Assembly: GCF_900156395.1 (NCBI RefSeq)
Contig: NZ_FTNL01000004.1
Coordinates: 124,001 to 188,000, forward strand
Direction: 5' to 3'
From: Fluoribacter gormanii
Lineage (GTDB): Bacteria > Pseudomonadota > Gammaproteobacteria > Legionellales > Legionellaceae
Length of the DNA stretch: 64,000 nt
The notes below the pieces were generated by a model that ran no database searches, had not been told where the DNA came from, and saw nothing but the letters and a program-made list of their open reading frames with translations. Shown piece after piece: positions 9,818 to 18,695 of the stretch. Within the stretch, counting starts at the first letter, position 1. Each line of letters starts with the position of its first letter. The translations under genes and the position numbers were made by a program.

Positions 9818-10351
9818 ATGCAAATCAAAAACAGCTCAACTCATTTTGGTATCATTGCGATAGTATTTCATTGGGTAATTGCTTTATTGATTATCGGGTT
9901 ATTGGCACTTGGTTTGTATATGGTTTCTTTGCCCTGGAGTGCTCAAAGACTAAAATTTTATGGTTGGCATAAAGAGTATGGTTTTTTAGTCCTGTTTTTA
10001 GCTATTTTAAGAATCATTTGGCGCTTAGCGAATGAAAGTCCTGAACTGGCTTTACCTTGGCTTGAAAAAATTGCCGCACGCAGCATGCACTGGGCGTTTT
10101 ATGTATTTATGTTTGCTATGCCAATTACTGGGTGGTTAATTACTTCGGCAGCAGGGTTGCCTGCATCATTTTTTGGATTATTTACCTTACCTAATCTTAT
10201 AGCGCCTGATGAGAGTAAGCGGATTTTATTTGAATGGATTCATGAGTGGTTAGGTTATGCTCTTATTGCGGCAATTTGTATGCATGTAGCTGCTGCTCTA
10301 AAACATCATTTTATTAATAAGGATGATATATTACGGAGAATGTTCCCATGA
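9818..10351 (+). CDS. Cytochrome b561 (CybB-type membrane cytochrome)
   Basis: The 177-aa protein has four predicted membrane helices and His residues in positions expected for two b hemes: FHWVIALLI in helix 1, WHKEYGF, MHWAFYVFM and CMHVAAALKHHF. This family moves electrons across the inner membrane, with superoxide and quinone as known substrates of E. coli CybB. It sits between two YceI genes and overlaps the second by 4 bp, a gene order seen in many proteobacteria and suggesting a shared quinone- or isoprenoid-linked role. Confidence 0.92.
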   Translation: MQIKNSSTHFGIIAIVFHWVIALLIIGLLALGLYMVSLPWSAQRLKFYGWHKEYGFLVLFLAILRIIWRLANESPELALPWLEKIAARSMHWAFYVFMFAMPITGWLITSAAGLPASFFGLFTLPNLIAPDESKRILFEWIHEWLGYALIAAICMHVAAALKHHFINKDDILRRMFP

Positions 10352-10917
10352 AAATGATTAAGTATTTATTCGTTTTTTTGTTTTTGAATAGTGTCAATGC
10401 TCATGCTGATGCTTTATCTGAATGGACACTTGTTCCCAATGAAAGCAGTATAAGTTTTACTGCAACACAAAATAATGCACCTGTTACGGGTACATTTAAA
10501 GAGTTTACGGCAAAAATAGTTGCTGACCCGAAAAATTATCAAAACAGCAGTGTGGATGTAGTTGTTAATATGAATTCACTAACAACTTCATATGCTGAAA
10601 TTACATCAATATTACTCGGTTCAGACTGGTTTAATGCCAAAGAGTTTCCAAAGGCTGAGTTTAAATCGACCAAATTCACTAAAAAGGATGATAAAAATTA
10701 TGAGGCCGTTGGGACATTAACCATAAAAAATAAATCCCTGCCAGTAACTCTTACTTTTACAGCTGTAGAGTCACCTAAAGATCATCTCGTTGTTGAAGGA
10801 CATACTAACCTAAAACGATTAGATTTTGGAATTGGACAAGGTGATTGGTCGAGTACTAGTGAAATAAAAGATGAGGTAACGGTAAATTTTAAAGCGGTTG
10901 CTACGCATAAACAATAA
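10348..10917 (+). CDS. YceI-family periplasmic protein (second copy)
   Basis: The 189-aa protein has a signal peptide (MIKYLFVFLFLNSVNAHA) and the YceI features WTLVPNESSISFTATQ, LLGSDWFNAKEFPKAEF and RLDFGIGQGDW. It is clearly diverged from the copy at 9180, so the pair is an old duplication. Its start overlaps the cytochrome b561 stop codon, implying coupled translation. It is the last gene of the operon and converges on the FadL-like gene. Confidence 0.92.
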   Translation: MKMIKYLFVFLFLNSVNAHADALSEWTLVPNESSISFTATQNNAPVTGTFKEFTAKIVADPKNYQNSSVDVVVNMNSLTTSYAEITSILLGSDWFNAKEFPKAEFKSTKFTKKDDKNYEAVGTLTIKNKSLPVTLTFTAVESPKDHLVVEGHTNLKRLDFGIGQGDWSSTSEIKDEVTVNFKAVATHKQ

Positions 10918-10999
10918 TCTCGTTCAATATCAAATTGAAGTTTGAGCTAACACTCATCAGACTCGAGACTTTAAAATGATGCCTCATTCAAGTTTACCA

Positions 11000-12199
11000 T
11001 TAAGCAGTTAGTGTAAATTTGAGTGAGACGGCGTCATGGGCGCCTTCATTGATGCCAGTGATAACATTCTGGGACGTTTGGATATCAATTTGTTCCTTTT
11101 TAAAGAAACCATGGCCGTAACCGAAATCAACAGTGAGATGGTTCATCAAGCGATATCCCATGGAAAAACCAGTAACCAAACTGTCTCCGGGACCAATTTG
11201 AAATCTCCCATTCGATGGTGACTGATTATAAGTACCTGCTACCCGGACTACCCACTTTGGTGAAACTTGATAGATTGTCCCCAGGGTTAGAAGCCAACTG
11301 TTGTGAAAGTGATAATTAATGCGAGCCCGAGGGACAATAAATACTTGGGAGGCAACTTGAGTTGCAAAGTTATAAACAGAAACTTCTTTAAAGATATTCC
11401 ATTGCAGGTATTGGACAGTACCTATAAAGCCTAATTTTTCATTGATAAAATGGCTTAAGGTCACTACACCTCGTGCTGGTGTCCAGTATTTAAAATGGTA
11501 ATCATCTGAAGAAATGTACTGCGAACCAGTTATTGTACTACTACCCTGTAAATTATAGGTGACCGAACTGCGGTAATTAAAACCCAAGGCTGTTTTTTTA
11601 CCTGGCTTAATTAATACCCCGAAATCACCGCCCAAACTGTTTGCTTGACTGTCATTCAAGCTTCTACTTTCAGGAATATTCAAACGGGATATGCCTGCTG
11701 CAATAGGCTCCTGGATGAGATGAGCATAGGTAAAATTAATGTTTCCCCCTATGGAAAGATATTGATTAATTTTAATCCCCAGAGCGGGAATAAAGTCAAT
11801 ATTATGCGTTTGATTGCGTGCAAGAATATAGCGAAGAATTGGTTGGTTATCCAATTCGCGATTAAAATCATTTGCAACGACAGCAAACCCCGCTACGAAT
11901 CGTTCATTTATAGGGATGCCAAGATACATGGAAGGCAAGAAAAAATTGGATTTAGAAGTAGTTGAACCCGACTCGGTTCCTCCAAAAGGTATTTTTTGCG
12001 CACTCCCGCTAAACTCAAATTGTGCTCTTGCCAAGGTGCCTAGAAGGATAAGTTGTTGATGGGGTGAAATAGTTAATGCCGCCGGATTAAAGTAAACCGC
12101 TGTGGCATCCTTTACTACAGCAGTTCCAATTGTTTGTTCAATAAAAGAGGCATGTAATGGCGATCCTAAGAACAAAAAAACTATAATTAAGTACTTCAT
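11000..12199 (-). CDS. FadL/OmpP1/TodX-family outer-membrane transporter
   Basis: FadL-like beta-barrels carry long-chain fatty acids or other hydrophobic compounds across the outer membrane. The signal peptide MKYLIIVFLFLGSPLHA and the family motif GTAVVKDATAVYFNPAAL are visible. The C-terminus ends in a beta-strand rich in aromatic and small residues. An upstream ATG at 12274 would put 25 charged residues before the signal peptide, so the ATG at 12199 is preferred, although its Shine-Dalgarno is poor. The substrate is unknown. Confidence 0.85.
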   Translation of the reverse strand: MKYLIIVFLFLGSPLHASFIEQTIGTAVVKDATAVYFNPAALTISPHQQLILLGTLARAQFEFSGSAQKIPFGGTESGSTTSKSNFFLPSMYLGIPINERFVAGFAVVANDFNRELDNQPILRYILARNQTHNIDFIPALGIKINQYLSIGGNINFTYAHLIQEPIAAGISRLNIPESRSLNDSQANSLGGDFGVLIKPGKKTALGFNYRSSVTYNLQGSSTITGSQYISSDDYHFKYWTPARGVVTLSHFINEKLGFIGTVQYLQWNIFKEVSVYNFATQVASQVFIVPRARINYHFHNSWLLTLGTIYQVSPKWVVRVAGTYNQSPSNGRFQIGPGDSLVTGFSMGYRLMNHLTVDFGYGHGFFKKEQIDIQTSQNVITGINEGAHDAVSLKFTLTA

Positions 12200-12968
12200 T
12201 ATATTAATAAAGCTTGCCATAAACCTTGAAGCGAGAATGAGAACATCCTTCAAGTTGTAAAAGTATTTTTTCATATAGTCAAGAAAGTTTTATCTTGGAA
12301 GGTTAATCCAAAACCAACAACAAAAATATTTGAAGTAGTATATTAACAGCAATAACTCATGCCGAGCAGGTGATTATTGAACGATAAGCTAAAATCCAAA
12401 AAAGTCTAGTTAAATAAGGGGAAATGAAATCGATAAGCCAGGGGTAGGACTTGTGTGTTTGGATGTGGTCAGATCTATTAGACCACATCAGTTTTTTATT
12501 TGAGAGGTAGGGCTTATTCAAGTTGGCCACGCTCATCAGGGAAAAAAAAGTCGCATTTCTTCCAATTGTTCTTCAATAAATCCATTCATTGGAGTTGATC
12601 TGACAAATAGACTCATATCTTAATGTGAAAGGGTTATTTTCTTATTTCGGTCAATTTCAACTCCAAAGAATCCATCATACTCAAAGTCTTTCTAGTGGAG
12701 TGACTGACTTTAAGTGATTTGTTAGTTCAAGACCGTTTGCTACTTGTTAAACTGGACTACTTTACCCGCTTGGAAATCTTGGGTGTACACGTTATTTCTC
12801 AGGTAAACCATATTCAATAAATAACTCGAGGCAAGTCAACATAAAGAATGTCGATCCTCGAGCGATATTGAAGATTTAAATACCAGATATGAAGACAATT
12901 GATTTGCGCTCCAATAAAACCAAGTGGTTAAATATAGTACCAAATATGCAAGTGTCTCGGAGAGTAAG
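12200..12968. other. Long intergenic region upstream of the giant gene
   Basis: About 770 bp with no convincing coding sequence on either strand. It holds the plus-strand terminator described at 12462-12497, for which no upstream gene is visible. The rest presumably contains the promoters of the divergent FadL-like and giant genes; I could not fix them. Confidence 0.6.
12462..12497 (+). terminator. Orphan intrinsic terminator
   Basis: GATGTGGTC (12462-12470) and GACCACATC (12481-12489) form a perfect 9-bp stem with a 10-nt loop, followed by a run of six T at 12492. It points along the plus strand, yet the gene before it is on the minus strand, so it may end a small RNA. Confidence 0.65.
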
Positions 12969-15900
12969 ATGAAAATAAAGATGGACCAGAGTGTTCATTT
13001 AGCTAATGAAATTCAACAATATAGCCCACTAGATAATGCGCTTGAAAGCCATCATCAAGCCCCAGGTTATGGTGATGTACATTTACAGGGAAACAGGCCG
13101 TCCCAAGAGGACGGCGGTCTCTTTGTGAAACTGGATAGCGTTGTTGAATTAAGCCCAGCTCAGGTCGCCGAGCGGATGTGGACAACGCTTAAACACGTTG
13201 ATGACCAAGTTAAACAGCTAGAGAATGAGCAGCCTGACTTAAAAAAACAAGGTACCACCGCTTGTATCGCCACTGTTCATCAGAATCACCTTATCACCGC
13301 GAATCTCGCTGATTCTGTACTCTTTGCGGTTATTTACAGCCCAGAAGGAAAGGTTATAGGCGCTAGCCGTGTTACACAAAATTTGCATAAACCTAACCAA
13401 AAGAGTGAGGAGCAACGAATTACCTCACAAGGTGGGCGTGTATTTTTTAATCGGGTTAACGGAAGGTTAGGGGTAGCAAGAGCTATTGGTGACCATCAGT
13501 ATAATAATGATGGAGAGGTAATTAGTTCAGATGCTTCACTAGGCGTTTTCTCGCTGGATGAGATGCAGAACTCTTTGAATCCTGAAGGGCTTCCAGTTGG
13601 CAAAATGCAACTCATCATGACTTGTGATGGTTTTACTGAACCTGCTAATTGTGGTAATGTTGAACATCATGACTATTTGAGCCGCTGTCTGGCCGCTGTC
13701 AACGATGGCCAACCAGGAAATCTGTCAGAGTCTAAGCTTGCAAGAGCGCTAGCTGAAAAAGCAATCGCAGATGACTCAGGGGATAACGTTTCTGTTTCAG
13801 TAATGACCTACAATCCTCAAAATACAAACACAAGTTATTTTGCTATTTTTGATGGCCATGGCGGTCAAGGCGTTGTAAATGCCGTCGTGCAGAATTTTGC
13901 TAAAGACTTTAATCAGCAACTTGCGATGACTGAACATGCTTATCAACAACAAGCTCAATCAGTGCAGAATAAACAAGCGAATTTTATACGCGATAATGAA
14001 GCAATTTTCAAAATGCTAGCAGAAGCACCAGCGGTTCAGAGTCAAACTGCGACAACCACAGCTGCACCAATGGTTCAAAGTCAAGCGACTACCACCACAA
14101 CAATGGCTCCTGTGCATGATACGCTAGCAAAACGTAAAGCGATTGAAAGCAAAGCTGCAACATTGTTAGCTGCTGGTCAAGCAGACAAAATTATTTTCAA
14201 AAATAAAAACTACATTGCTAATAATCCTGAGCATAATGAGATACAGGAATTGGAGCTAGTGCAATATGTATTTTCTAACGCTGAGAAGCAATTAGCCTTC
14301 AAAACGCTGATTGAACAAAGTAGCGGTTCTGTTCTTTTCTGTGGTCAAGGATATCAGAATCCGTACATAGTTGAATTACAGCCCGAAGTGGTCGAGAATT
14401 TAGCTTTGCCTAAAAAGAATTCTGTTGCTACAAGAAAAGAAATAGAGCAGAAAGCGAGCACGATACAAGGTTTCAGCAAGGCGACAAAGGTTATTTTCAA
14501 AAATAAAAATTACATTGCTGGAAATCATGAGCATAACCAAAAGCAACCTTTACATGTGGTGCAATTTGCCTTTGCTAATCAAGAAGAGCAAGAAAAGTTC
14601 AAAGTGTTGGTCGAACATCATAGCCAAACAAAGGTGGCCTATTCCGGTGACGGCGAGGTAACCCCCAATATTGTTGAACTGTTCCCAGAGGTTGTTGCAA
14701 CAATGGATATCGCAGTTTTCAAACCTACTGCGCCTAAGGTTGTTGCCGACAAGGTTGAGCAGGTAATTGCTCATAATAAAGGCATCACCAATTCACAAGC
14801 TGAGTTGCAACAGCTTAAGAAACTGCTGAATTTATCCGACGATTTTACCATCGGTGAAGCAATTGATGACGGCGGTTGCTTTTTTGATAGTCTGGCACAA
14901 ACCTTAAATCAGTTATATGGCACAGATATCTATAGCGAAGACTACCTGAGATTGTTGTGTCAAGAATACTTTTTCGCTAACAAGGAAGAAGTCAATACCT
15001 TGAATAAGGCTGATAATGGCCTTGAACTGGGTGATGACTATGCCTTTGTTAAATATAGCAAGGCACAATTAGATGCTGCATTCTATGGTAGATCGCCCAT
15101 CTGGGGTAGACCCTCTGTTGAAGGCAAAATCCTTTGTCATAAATTAAATTTAAAGGCAATTTATGTAGTTGAGTTAATTATCGATCCTGATAGTGGCTCA
15201 TTAATTCCTGCTGTCTTTAAGGCGACTAAAAACGGCTATACACAATTGGATGTTTTACCTCAGAATGTAATTGGTAAGGAGCCCGTACTGCTTGTTCATC
15301 AAGACAAATTGCATTTTGTTCCTCTGTTATCTCAAGTGAAGCCTGGCCATGAGAAAGACAAAGATAAAGTGTTGCCAAAAAGCCCTGTTGTGCAAGCCAC
15401 AGCCACTGATACAACTACAGTTGCTTCTCAAAAGAATGTTTATGATTTACAAATCAGTCGTCATCCAAGGGATAGCAAAAAAGTATTAGTTAAAGCCAGC
15501 CTGACGCCAAAACTCGAGAGAAAACCACAACATGTTGTTTTTGTTCTTGATAGAAGCCATAGCATGGATAGTGGTGGGGCTATTGAATTAGTTAAAGAAG
15601 CGACCAAACAGCTGGTTCGTAAGGCATTACATCCTGATGATAGTTTCAGCATCATTGTTTATGACAAAAACCCTGAAGTGCTTGTTCCTAAAACAAAACA
15701 GAGTGAAGCAAAGTCTGCCTTGGAAAAAATAAGCAAGATACGTACGGGAGGTGGAACTGAAATACAAAAAGGCTTGGCTCTTATAGGTCAGGGCGGCTCT
15801 TACCCTGTTCAGGTCGATGATGTTGCCAATACAAGCATCATTTTATTGACAGATGGTGACAATGGTACAAAGATAATGCCTGAAAATGAGGTTAGGCTAC

Positions 15901-18548
15901 TAAAGCAACGTTTAGGTTCAAACACTGCTCCGGTTATCGTTCCTATCGGAGTTGGTCGCCACTATGCCCCGCAATTCCTCTCCAAGTTTGGCAAATTAAC
16001 CGGCCTCGACACGACAATCCATATTAGCGACGGGAATACGATGGCTGCTGGCTTTAATACGGCGGCGAAATTTATTGGTCCTCATCTTGCAGAGAGTGTT
16101 AAGTTAAAGCTAAGTGTGACCGCTGATAAAACTGTCTCTGAACAAGCGATGGATTTAGGTATCTTATTCGCAGACCAGCCAGGGAATTACGTTTTTGAAT
16201 TAGATCTTATTCCTGATGAGGTGAATGTTGCTTTAACCAGTACCCTTGATAACAAGCAGCTGAGCACAATACAAAATCTATCAGAGGTTGCTAGGGTAGA
16301 TAGGGATGTTGTTGCGCTGTATGCGAATCAATTACTGCTTCAGAGGGATAATGTGCCTTTTGAGCCTTGGGATACCTATATTGCCCGCAAAGAACAAAGG
16401 GCTGTAGAACTTGAAAGGGATATTCTGCCATTACTCTCACCAGCCTTTGCTTCCGATAGTGACTTGGTAAAGCGTGTTCGCTCAAATCTGATAACAATTA
16501 TCAAGTCGCTCTATGGAGTTCTTGAGGATGATAATGAAGCTAAAGAGGCCAAAAGTAGTACCTCTACTACGCAGGTATCGTCCGGTGCATTCGAAGAGTT
16601 TGTGAAATTTGGACTTACAGGTTTGCATCAGTATAACGCTGAGACCAAAAGCCTAAGCCTAGGAGGACATGAGCTTCGATTAGCAGGTTCCGACATCGAT
16701 TATGTGACGTGTAAAAATCGTTATCTAATTTCTTTTAGTGCTTCCTTTAATAAATCTCAAGCGGTTATTCTTGATCAAGACAGTCCTGTGATTAAAACGG
16801 AATTTAAGAACCTGGAGGGTACGATTAATGCAATGGTAACCACCCAGGGCAAATTAGAGGCTGTTGCACAGCAAGTTAAAGGTATTTTTACAAGTACAGA
16901 AGTTAAACATTGGTATGACAACCAACAATTTTCTCTTGAGCTTGGCGGTAACCTTATTGATTGTATTCCTTTTGAGGAGTATATACAAAGTGGGGCAGGT
17001 GAGTCTCGACATAAGGCTTTGTTATCTAGTCAGTTTGTTGCCAATTTAGTCAGGAAACATCATCTAGCTAATGGTACTGTTCGTCAATTTTTCGGGCTTT
17101 CCGAGGATGGAAAAACAGCTTATTCCTGGGTTAGTTATCATCCTAAAGGATCTAATAGTCTTTTTATTATTGACCCTTCCAGTCAACCGGCTGTCTATGA
17201 TTTAAACAGCCGAGAGGCCGTTTTAAAAGCTCGTAAGGATTATGCTGCACGGGGTCTTGCAGGTATACTTGATGGTTGTTTGGCTACTTATAAGCTCCTA
17301 AAACTTGAGGATCAAGAGCCGATCTCTGACAACCTGCTTGGCCGCATTACTGACGAACAAGTGTTCCTCGATAAAGGCTATGTGGATCCTATAAGCTTAG
17401 AAGTTATGGCTAAGCCTGTAAGAATCAAAGGTCAGCCTGAACAGCAGATCTTCGATGAAGCGTCGATTAAAGCCTGGTTTGCTACCTGTGGTGTTAATCC
17501 CATCAACCCATTGACAAGACAGCCCTGTTCGATGGAGCTTGTTCCTGCTATTAATGTGAGGGATAAAATCATTCTTGAAATTCAAGCACAAAACGATTCG
17601 ATTCCCACTGAAAAAGTCATCGAGATGTATGAAAGCCGAAAACAAAAACGATCTCGAGCGCTTGCTAATGGCCTTTATGCCTTAAACTGTGCAATGGCCA
17701 ATGGCATTGAGTATAGTTCGGATGATCTGAGCTTTGGGAAGGATAGCGATGCAAAGGCAGAGGAATTGCCTTTATTCATTAAACCCGATATAACGGCAAT
17801 TTATAATAAATTCGGCGGAGTTCGTTCTTCTATTGGAGCTGCCTCAATGATGCTGGTAAATCCTGGCCATGAGGTTCCTACTAGTGACGAAATTCCTTTT
17901 GTACAGTTGGGTTATTCTGATGCAGGCGAAGTAGAGTTACAGTTATCTTTTAGGAATGAAAAAGATGCTCGTGCCTTATTAAACCTGTTGCATGCTCAGG
18001 AGTTGTATGGAGCCACTCTGGGGATGGCTTCTATCAATCATCCTGAATACGGCGTGTTTCATGCGACAGTGGTGCTTAAAGCCGAGGAAATTAGATCTTA
18101 TCTTGAAGAGCTCTGTGGTTTACCCAACCATGAAACGGCGTTTCTATTCCGCGTTTGTTGCTTCGGTGGCTATTACTGTCAACAGTACCTCGACACTGCT
18201 GAATTGGATGGACTTGAAGCAACATTAATAGGCTTTCAAAAAAGTAAAGCAGAGAGTTCGCTCGGTATTATTAGCTCGAACTTGCAAGCATTATTCTTAG
18301 CTCCGCCAAAGGTTAGTGCTGAAGCACAACAGAGTGTTGCTGATGCACTACTGACTATTATTCAACAGGTAAGATATAATAAAGAAACAGCAAGATATGA
18401 GCGCCTGGTGAGTGAAAAGCCAATTCTTGAAGTATTAAAGTCTGACTCTACCCTCAAAACGGCCGTAAAAGATTATATGGATTTAATCACACTCCTTGTT
18501 TCTAGCAGTCAATATGTCCTCGTTAGTGCGCCAACGATGGCTGTCTAA
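12969..18548 (+). CDS. Giant multidomain effector candidate: permuted PP2C, OTU, vWA and U-box domains
   Basis: ATG 12969 is chosen over GTG 12924 because GGAGAG precedes it; the product is 1,859 aa. Residues ~30-310 carry PP2C motifs: GNRPSQED (E47, D48), GTTACIAT, RLGVARAIGDHQ, TCDGF (D220) and SGDNVSV (270). The FDGHGG motif (D295), normally near the start, comes last, suggesting circular permutation. Residues ~390-580 hold two tandem ~95-aa repeats, each with [VI]IFKNKNYIA. An OTU-like protease follows (D634, C637 in DDGGCFFDSLA; H782 in DKLHF). A vWA domain has a full MIDAS (D861, S863, S865, T930, D962). Residues ~1465-1535 resemble a U-box (YVDPISLEVMAKPV ... INPLTRQPC). No membrane segment or signal peptide is visible. 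Domain calls are by eye. Confidence 0.85.
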   Translation: MKIKMDQSVHLANEIQQYSPLDNALESHHQAPGYGDVHLQGNRPSQEDGGLFVKLDSVVELSPAQVAERMWTTLKHVDDQVKQLENEQPDLKKQGTTACIATVHQNHLITANLADSVLFAVIYSPEGKVIGASRVTQNLHKPNQKSEEQRITSQGGRVFFNRVNGRLGVARAIGDHQYNNDGEVISSDASLGVFSLDEMQNSLNPEGLPVGKMQLIMTCDGFTEPANCGNVEHHDYLSRCLAAVNDGQPGNLSESKLARALAEKAIADDSGDNVSVSVMTYNPQNTNTSYFAIFDGHGGQGVVNAVVQNFAKDFNQQLAMTEHAYQQQAQSVQNKQANFIRDNEAIFKMLAEAPAVQSQTATTTAAPMVQSQATTTTTMAPVHDTLAKRKAIESKAATLLAAGQADKIIFKNKNYIANNPEHNEIQELELVQYVFSNAEKQLAFKTLIEQSSGSVLFCGQGYQNPYIVELQPEVVENLALPKKNSVATRKEIEQKASTIQGFSKATKVIFKNKNYIAGNHEHNQKQPLHVVQFAFANQEEQEKFKVLVEHHSQTKVAYSGDGEVTPNIVELFPEVVATMDIAVFKPTAPKVVADKVEQVIAHNKGITNSQAELQQLKKLLNLSDDFTIGEAIDDGGCFFDSLAQTLNQLYGTDIYSEDYLRLLCQEYFFANKEEVNTLNKADNGLELGDDYAFVKYSKAQLDAAFYGRSPIWGRPSVEGKILCHKLNLKAIYVVELIIDPDSGSLIPAVFKATKNGYTQLDVLPQNVIGKEPVLLVHQDKLHFVPLLSQVKPGHEKDKDKVLPKSPVVQATATDTTTVASQKNVYDLQISRHPRDSKKVLVKASLTPKLERKPQHVVFVLDRSHSMDSGGAIELVKEATKQLVRKALHPDDSFSIIVYDKNPEVLVPKTKQSEAKSALEKISKIRTGGGTEIQKGLALIGQGGSYPVQVDDVANTSIILLTDGDNGTKIMPENEVRLLKQRLGSNTAPVIVPIGVGRHYAPQFLSKFGKLTGLDTTIHISDGNTMAAGFNTAAKFIGPHLAESVKLKLSVTADKTVSEQAMDLGILFADQPGNYVFELDLIPDEVNVALTSTLDNKQLSTIQNLSEVARVDRDVVALYANQLLLQRDNVPFEPWDTYIARKEQRAVELERDILPLLSPAFASDSDLVKRVRSNLITIIKSLYGVLEDDNEAKEAKSSTSTTQVSSGAFEEFVKFGLTGLHQYNAETKSLSLGGHELRLAGSDIDYVTCKNRYLISFSASFNKSQAVILDQDSPVIKTEFKNLEGTINAMVTTQGKLEAVAQQVKGIFTSTEVKHWYDNQQFSLELGGNLIDCIPFEEYIQSGAGESRHKALLSSQFVANLVRKHHLANGTVRQFFGLSEDGKTAYSWVSYHPKGSNSLFIIDPSSQPAVYDLNSREAVLKARKDYAARGLAGILDGCLATYKLLKLEDQEPISDNLLGRITDEQVFLDKGYVDPISLEVMAKPVRIKGQPEQQIFDEASIKAWFATCGVNPINPLTRQPCSMELVPAINVRDKIILEIQAQNDSIPTEKVIEMYESRKQKRSRALANGLYALNCAMANGIEYSSDDLSFGKDSDAKAEELPLFIKPDITAIYNKFGGVRSSIGAASMMLVNPGHEVPTSDEIPFVQLGYSDAGEVELQLSFRNEKDARALLNLLHAQELYGATLGMASINHPEYGVFHATVVLKAEEIRSYLEELCGLPNHETAFLFRVCCFGGYYCQQYLDTAELDGLEATLIGFQKSKAESSLGIISSNLQALFLAPPKVSAEAQQSVADALLTIIQQVRYNKETARYERLVSEKPILEVLKSDSTLKTAVKDYMDLITLLVSSSQYVLVSAPTMAV

Positions 18549-18561
18549 TCTTAAAACAACT

Positions 18562-18590
18562 GAAATCCCGCAGCTTAAATGCGGGATTTC
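18562..18590 (+). terminator. Intrinsic terminator of the giant gene
   Basis: GAAATCCCGC (18562-18571) and GCGGGATTTC (18581-18590) make a perfect 10-bp stem with a 9-nt loop, 14 bp after the stop codon and followed by a T-rich stretch. Confidence 0.85.
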
Positions 18591-18695
18591 CTATTTTCCT
18601 GTCATTACTCCTGATGATAGGACCCTATTGTAAACAGACCCTGGCAAAATTAACTATACTTTTAATAAAGACCACTTTTATGGGTGCATCGATTC

